This document shows, in pieces, positions 42,353 through 49,917 of a stretch of 49,917 nt of DNA. The first letter of the stretch is position 1. Each line of letters begins with the position of its first letter. Under the pieces are notes generated by a model that saw only the letters and a list, made by a program, of their open reading frames with translations, searched no databases and was not told the DNA's origin. Both the position numbers and the translations under genes were made by a program. This stretch comes from Tranquillimonas alkanivorans (lineage in GTDB: Bacteria; Pseudomonadota; Alphaproteobacteria; Rhodobacterales; Rhodobacteraceae), in NCBI RefSeq assembly GCF_900115595.1, contig NZ_FOXA01000019.1:1-49917 (forward strand), read 5' to 3'.

Positions 42353-43328
42353 GTGCGGTTGATAGGGGCGTTTTGCCTGGCGCTGGCGGCGACTTCCGCG
42401 GGGGCGGAGACTTTCGAAGTTTTGCCCACGGAAATTGTCGAATGGAAGTCGGTCTACGGCGAGGTGGCGACGCGCGATCTCGTACCGGCCCGTGCGCGGC
42501 TCGGCGGCACTGTTGCCGAGCTCGACGTGAGCGAGGGGCAGCGCGTGACGGCGGGCGAGCAGATCGCGCTGGTCGAGGACGACAAGCTCCAGTTCCGGCT
42601 GTCGGCTCTCGACGCCCGCCGCGAGGCGTTGTCGGCGCAACTCGAAACGGCGCAGTCCGAGCTTGAGCGCGGGCAGACCCTCTTCGACCGCGGCGTGATC
42701 ACGACCCAGCGGCTCGACGAATTGCGCACCGCGGTGGACGTCATCGAAGGCGAACTCCGGAGCCTCGACTCCGAACGGCTGATCATCGAGCAACAGGTCG
42801 ACGAGGGCGGCGTCCTGGCTCCGGAGGCGGGGGTGGTGCTGTCGGTCCCCGTTTCCCGCGGATCGGTCGTCACGCCCGGCGAGACCATTGCCGTGATAGG
42901 GGGTGGCGGCGTCTATCTGAGGCTGTCTGTCCCTGAACGTCATGCCCAGGACCTCGCCGAGGGTGACGAGATCCGGCTGGGCGCCGGACCGGACGGCCGA
43001 GAGGCGGCCCGCACGGGGACACTGGTCAAGCTCTACCCGCAGATCGAAGGTGGACGCGTGCAGGCGGATGTCGAGGTCGAAGGCCTCGACGGGCGCTTTG
43101 TCGGCCGCCGACTTCCGGTGCGTCTGCCGGTCGGTGAGCGCGAGGCGCTTCTCGTGCCGCAGGCCGCGCTGCACCAGGTCGGAGGCCTGGATTACGTCTG
43201 GACCGAACCGGAGAACGCGGACCGCCTGCGCCGCACCGTCGTGCCGGGGCGGGAAGTTTCCATTGACGGTGAACCCTGGCGTGAAATCCTCAGCGGCCTG
43301 ACCACTGGCGACCGCGTGGTGCTGGGCG

Positions 43329-43336
<8 letters not shown>
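42353..43336 (+). CDS. RND efflux periplasmic adaptor subunit
   Basis: A 327-residue HlyD/AcrA-type adaptor. It starts at GTG 42353 after GAGGTGGGA. Signal MRLIGAFCLALAATSAGAE, lipoyl-like half (ARARLGGTVAELDVSEGQRVTAGEQIALVED), alpha-helical hairpin from about residue 75 to 140, second lipoyl half (GVVLSVPVSRGSVVTPGETIAVIG), beta-barrel, and VPQAALHQVGGLDYVW. It links the inner-membrane pump to an outer-membrane channel, which is not encoded nearby. The stop overlaps the pump start by 8 bases. Confidence 0.88.
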
Positions 43337-46550
<3,214 letters not shown>

Positions 46551-46685
46551 TCTTTGGCGTGCGGGCTCGCCATAGCGCGGAGCGTTGCGGCTTCTGACCA
46601 AGCACCGTCATGACGCGACGAGCTTGTCCGGAAAGGTGATGCGATACATGCGTGCCACACCAGTAGTCATCGCGGAGGTTGCCTG

Positions 46686-46927
46686 ATGGCCGGACCTCAC
46701 CCCGTCACCCGTATCGTCTTCTTGGACCGGGCCACGCTGTCGCCGGAGACCGTTGGCTGCTGATCGTGCCCGGTGTCTGGGCCGCCATCGGAGGTAGCGC
46801 AGCCATCTTCCTCGGTGTGCCTCAGGACACCACGCTGCTCATCGCGCTGGCGCTTCTGATCCTGGTCACCATCGGCCGGATGACCGGATTGAGCTACGCC
46901 CGCCACGCCGCCGCGGATGCAGCTTAG
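46686..46927 (+). pseudogene. Chimeric remnant: 2-hydroxyacid dehydrogenase start joined to a membrane-protein end
   Basis: After GGAGG, ATG 46686 opens a 25-residue frame, MAGPHPVTRIVFLDRATLSPE, ending at TGA 46763. This looks like the first strand of a D-2-hydroxyacid (glycerate-type) dehydrogenase. From about 46757 a different frame encodes WLLIVPGVWAAIGGSAAIFLGVPQD and a further hydrophobic helix, ending at 46927, like the C-terminal end of a multi-helix membrane protein. Neither part is complete. A real 82-residue membrane protein from TTG 46679 is the alternative, but its first 25 residues would be an off-frame reading. Confidence 0.4.
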
Positions 46928-46943
46928 GCGAAACGGCCTGTAG

Positions 46944-48263
46944 TCATAGGTGCAGCGCCCACCGGGGGTGATCAGAGTCGACGACGAAGGCGTGACTGTG
47001 GCGACGGTGCCCCTTCAGGTGCGGGTGGTCCAGCGGCAGGTTATCGTGCCGATGCTCCAGAACCCTCGGGTCCCCGGCGGGCCACAGGCGAAGTGCAGCG
47101 ACGACACCGGACGCGGCCAACATGCTCAGGCCCAGCAGTGCGACCGGGGCACCGGCTACGGTCATCAGGACCCCGGCGAGCGGATAGGTGACGAGCCAGC
47201 AGGCGTGCGAGAGCGCGAACTGCGCAGCGAAGACCGCGGGCCAATCTTCCGGATGCGCGGAGCGACGCAGGAGCCGCCCTGAAGGGGTGAGCATCGCCGA
47301 GTAGCCGATGCCGGAGATTAGCCAGGCCCCGAGAAGGAGTGGCCAGGACAGGCCGGTCCCGTGGATGATCGTCGCCAGCCCCACCAGCGTCGCCGTCAGT
47401 AGGCCCGCCCCGGCGAGCATGACCGGCCTGTCCGACACCCGGCCGAGAACGCGCGGCAAGCCGAGCGCGGCGAGCATCGAGCCCGCGCCGAAGGCACCCA
47501 TGGTCCAGGCGACGGCGCTCTCGGAGAGACCGAGTTCGCCACGCACCAGAACGACGGTGTTCACGAGCACCATCGCTCCCCCTGATGCCGCGGCAAGGTT
47601 CAGCGCCAGCAGCCCCCTCAGCCGCGGCGTGGCGAGGTAGATGCGGATGCCACGGGTGGAGCGGTTGTAGATGCCGCGGGGTTCCGACGGCTTCGGGCTG
47701 GGCAAGAGGACGGAGACGACCAGGAAGGCCGATGCTGCGAAGCCCGCCACGGTGCCAAGGAACAACGAATTGTACGACATTACCGCGAGCAGGAGGCCCG
47801 CGAGCGTGGGGCTGACAATGTTCTCCAGGTCGTAGGCCAGCCGCGAGAGCGACAGTGCGCGGGTATAGCGGTCCTCCTCGGGCAGGACGTCCGGAATCGT
47901 CGCCTGGAAGGTCGGGGTGAAGGCGCCCGAGGCGGACTGGAGGAGGAAGATCAGGACGTAAATCTGCCAGATCTCGGTGACGAAGAGCAGCGCCAGCGCC
48001 GCGCCCGCGCGCACGAGGTCGAGCGCCACGAGCATGGCCCGGCGCGGCATCCAGTCGGCGAAGGCCCCGGCGATCGGCGCGATACCGACATAGGCGACCA
48101 TCTTAATTGTGAAGACGGTGCCGAGGACAAGCCCGGCGCGCTCGCCTGCGAGGTCGAAGGCCAGTAGGCCGAGTGCCACCGTGGCGAGGCCCGTGCCGAG
48201 CAGCGCCACGACCTGCGCCAGGAAGAGGTGCCGGTAGGTGCGGTCGGCGAGGATGGTCAGCAT
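46944..48263 (-). CDS. MFS transporter with a His-rich C-terminal tail
   Basis: A 439-residue, roughly 12-helix major facilitator: RHLFLAQVVALLGTGLATVALGLLAF, the loop GAFADWMPRRAML (motif A variant), SASGAFTPTFQATIPDVLPEEDRYTRALS and SMLAALGLPRVLGRVSDRPVM. After the last helix a 45-residue cytosolic tail carries about nine His (EHRHDNLP, DHPHLKGHRRHSH, SDHPRW), suggesting metal binding. Nickel exporters of the NreB type also have His-rich tails, so metal efflux or metal-sensing transport is possible; EntS/drug-type export is the alternative. Confidence 0.85.
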   Translation of the reverse strand: MLTILADRTYRHLFLAQVVALLGTGLATVALGLLAFDLAGERAGLVLGTVFTIKMVAYVGIAPIAGAFADWMPRRAMLVALDLVRAGAALALLFVTEIWQIYVLIFLLQSASGAFTPTFQATIPDVLPEEDRYTRALSLSRLAYDLENIVSPTLAGLLLAVMSYNSLFLGTVAGFAASAFLVVSVLLPSPKPSEPRGIYNRSTRGIRIYLATPRLRGLLALNLAAASGGAMVLVNTVVLVRGELGLSESAVAWTMGAFGAGSMLAALGLPRVLGRVSDRPVMLAGAGLLTATLVGLATIIHGTGLSWPLLLGAWLISGIGYSAMLTPSGRLLRRSAHPEDWPAVFAAQFALSHACWLVTYPLAGVLMTVAGAPVALLGLSMLAASGVVAALRLWPAGDPRVLEHRHDNLPLDHPHLKGHRRHSHAFVVDSDHPRWALHL

Positions 48264-48393
48264 GATGCCCTTAGAGGTAGCGCGCGATTGCCTTGAGGTG
48301 GGCGCGACCAGTGTCTGAGAATAGCAGCCGGCCTCCAGAAACGAACGGCTAAAGGCGCTGCTAATGTTTCACATCGCCTTCAGCCGTCATTCC

Positions 48394-48948
48394 TCAGTAC
48401 TCTGGAGCCCAACGCCCCGTATTCGGATTGACGCGGAATCGGTTCACGAGCGATCCATCCTGCGTGACGACCTCCGCTGTGATTTCGCCGTCTTGCTCCG
48501 CGACGTTCCCGACCTTTAGGTTCGGGTTGCTCCCCACCATCTGCTCAAGCACATCTCGGACATCTTCAACCGAAATTTGGCCGCCCGGGGATTGCGGCGT
48601 TCCGTACATCATACCGGGGCTCATGCCGTAGCCGGGGCGCATCATGCCGGGACCCGGCATTCCCGCTCCCGTGCCGTAGCCGGGGCTCATCATTCCCGGT
48701 CCCATTCCGTATCCGGGGCCCATCATCCCCGGTCCCATTCCGTAGCCGGGGCCACCACCCTGCTGCTGCATCCAAGCATGCATCTGATCATGCCAGTTCG
48801 AACCGCCCCAACCGGAACCATAGCCGCCGCCTGGGCTATGCGCCTTGATGAAGCCGGTATCGTCAGCGAATTGCGTCTGAGCGAGCGCGGTGCCGGCGGG
48901 AATCAGCATAACAGTCGCGAGAATTACTGACTTCGATGCACGTCTCAT
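48394..48948 (-). CDS. Exported Gly/Met-repeat protein of unknown function
   Basis: A 184-residue protein. The signal is MRRASKSVILATVMLIPAGTALAQ. A His/Trp-containing segment (NWHDQMHAWMQQQ) is followed by at least four tandem repeats of the type GPGYGMGPGMM over about 50 residues, with roughly a dozen Met. A compact C-terminal domain follows (ISVEDVRDVLEQMVGSNPNLKVGNV, then ITAEVVTQDGSLVNRFRVN). ATG 48948 is chosen because GGAGGCAAGT stands just before it; in-frame ATG 48960 is the alternative. Met/His-rich periplasmic proteins often bind Cu(I). An FNR-type box lies 73 bp upstream and the DUF305 gene precedes it. Confidence 0.75.
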   Translation of the reverse strand: MRRASKSVILATVMLIPAGTALAQTQFADDTGFIKAHSPGGGYGSGWGGSNWHDQMHAWMQQQGGGPGYGMGPGMMGPGYGMGPGMMSPGYGTGAGMPGPGMMRPGYGMSPGMMYGTPQSPGGQISVEDVRDVLEQMVGSNPNLKVGNVAEQDGEITAEVVTQDGSLVNRFRVNPNTGRWAPEY

Positions 48949-49020
48949 ACTTGCCTCCATTTTGCGCAGGCTCGGTCGTCCAAGCCTCGCAAAACTAAGT
49001 CCCGCAAGCTCTCCTTCACT

Positions 49021-49034
49021 ATGATCCACGTCAA
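49021..49034 (-). promoter_or_regulatory. FNR-type box upstream of the Gly/Met-repeat gene
   Basis: On the minus strand the sequence is TTGACGTGGATCAT, with TTGA-N6-TCAT arms. It differs from the doxDA site (TTGACATGGATCAA) at two positions only. It lies 73 bp before ATG 48948. Confidence 0.6.
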
Positions 49035-49239
49035 CGATCGACCCGATTGAGCGCCTCGTCACTGCGCCAGAGCGCGAAGCATCTCAAGATGTTCGCCTTT
49101 CATGAACTCAACGAGCGGCTCGCCCAATGTGCGGACCTTCCTGCCCACCGCTGCATGCGCATCAGGAGCCGTCGAGAGCGGGGCGAATCACGCTTCGGTT
49201 GATCTCATCGCTTGAGGTTACAACCGTTGTAGCGGTTAA

Positions 49240-49271
49240 GCCGATCTCCGATCGGTTTGCGGGAGATCGGC
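49240..49271 (-). terminator. Stem-loop downstream of the DUF305 gene
   Basis: GCCGATCTCC (49240-49249) and GGAGATCGGC (49262-49271) form a perfect 10-bp stem with a 12-base loop, 38 bases after the DUF305 stop. On the minus strand TTAACC follows, only weakly T-rich. Confidence 0.5.
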
Positions 49272-49309
49272 ATCACCTGAGGCTATTGCTGTTGTGTGGC
49301 GAGCCAATC

Positions 49310-49897
49310 CTACAGGAATTGGACTTCGCTCTCCTGAGCTTCGATCACATCCTGTGCCAACTGCCTAAGTTCGGGATCGTCGCCGTATTCCAACACCACT
49401 CTCGCCATGTCGATCGCGCCCTGATGGTGTCCGATCATCCCTCTCGCGAAGTCCACGTCGGGATCATCCGAAAAGGCGATGTCCATCTCGGAGTGCATGC
49501 GTTCGTTGGCCGCCCGGTACGCCTCGACCCACGCAGGTACCTGTACCGCCGGCGCGGAAGCGGCTTTCTTATCTTCGCTGGCTGCCTCGTAAGCCTGCGC
49601 CATTGCCATCTGCATCGCGGCGCAATGCCTTAGCGCGTCGGCCGTGGAGGTTGCGTCCATGCCCGCAGCGGACATCGTGGCCATCATCCGCATCATCGCG
49701 GAACTCATCGCTTCCGTCGTCTCAGACGCGGTGAGGTCGGGATGCTGCTCGGATACCGCGGGCGACCCGCCGTTGTCTGAGGCGGAGTGCCCGGAATGGG
49801 TAGCATGTGCGGCTGCATCGTTTTGTGCGACCGCCGGAGACACCGCTCCGAGGAAAACCATCAGAGCCGTGGTGCCGAAGAGATATGTGGATGCCAT
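49310..49897 (-). CDS. DUF305 family exported protein (CopM-like)
   Basis: A 195-residue protein. The signal ends at SPAVAQ; a His/Ser-rich region ([11 protein letters not shown]) and a Met-rich middle ([17 protein letters not shown]) follow. The DUF305 core has [38 protein letters not shown] and [19 protein letters not shown]. The HH pair and Met residues are candidate copper ligands, as in CopM. The gene stops at VQFL, about ten residues short of the usual end (a WL-containing helix end), so the C terminus is slightly trimmed. Start ATG 49897 lies 20 bp from the window edge. Confidence 0.85.
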   Translation of the reverse strand: MASTYLFGTTALMVFLGAVSPAVAQNDAAAHATHSGHSASDNGGSPAVSEQHPDLTASETTEAMSSAMMRMMATMSAAGMDATSTADALRHCAAMQMAMAQAYEAASEDKKAASAPAVQVPAWVEAYRAANERMHSEMDIAFSDDPDVDFARGMIGHHQGAIDMARVVLEYGDDPELRQLAQDVIEAQESEVQFL

Positions 49898-49917
49898 GGA
49901 GGTATGCCTTGAAGATG

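Larger units (their letters stand above)
48949..49309. other. Intergenic stretch between the Gly/Met-repeat and DUF305 genes
   Basis: About 360 bp. It contains the FNR-type box (49021-49034) and a hairpin (49240-49271) downstream of the DUF305 stop. No gene seen; a plus-strand frame at 49127-49633 is antisense to DUF305. Confidence 0.5.

Overview
The window is GC-rich DNA with very dense gene packing, many 1- to 14-base gene overlaps, family-5 and TTT-type solute transporters, and sites resembling FnrL-type FNR boxes. Together these suggest an alphaproteobacterium, most likely of the Rhodobacterales (Roseobacter type). The left edge carries pieces of two insertion sequences and a ParDE toxin-antitoxin pair, so the segment may be a plasmid, chromid or island. 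The replicon type cannot be decided from the window.

Layout. Bases 1-2170: IS66 and IS30 remnants, an orphan secreted protein and parDE. Bases 2318-10500: module 1, a family-5 ABC importer with a fused permease-ATPase and a GntR regulator. It is divergent from an M20 carbamoylase/allantoate-amidohydrolase-like enzyme and a DUF1028 protein. Bases 10934-13221: a truncated DUF6880 gene joined to a truncated D-lactate dehydrogenase, followed by an intact lactate permease. Bases 13654-22648: module 2, a second family-5 ABC importer whose operon contains an amidohydrolase and a RidA protein, then an IclR regulator and a SelA/DgaE-like PLP enzyme. Bases 23177-29896: module 3, a MarR regulator, an FMN alpha-hydroxyacid oxidase and an enolase-superfamily (mandelate racemase-like) enzyme. 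These are divergent from a tripartite tricarboxylate transporter into which an arylmalonate-decarboxylase-like gene is inserted.

From about 31 kb the content changes from import and catabolism to sulfur, periplasmic thiol and metal handling. It holds a DoxD/DoxA-type thiosulfate:quinone oxidoreductase, a QseBC-type two-component system and a tightly coupled dsbD-tlpA-L,D-transpeptidase-dsbA block with a second L,D-transpeptidase. It continues with a DUF421 membrane protein, a CstB-like persulfide dioxygenase/rhodanese with a DUF442 partner, an EF-hand protein, an RND efflux pair, an MFS exporter with a His-rich tail, a Gly/Met-repeat periplasmic protein and a DUF305 protein. Three near-consensus FNR-type boxes lie upstream of doxDA, the RND pair and the Gly/Met-repeat gene, which suggests shared control by oxygen or redox state.

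How the parts work together (inference). Each catabolic module pairs a solute-binding-protein importer with hydrolytic or lyase enzymes and its own regulator, and each has a stem-loop just after the binding-protein gene. Diverged copies of a non-coding repeat sit in the gaps on both sides of module 2 and after module 3, as if the modules were cassettes. The best candidates for undescribed biology are module 3 (import, decarboxylation, racemisation and oxidation of a malonate or 2-hydroxyacid), module 2 (import, amide hydrolysis, PLP elimination and RidA imine hydrolysis) and the redox-coupled L,D-transpeptidase block.
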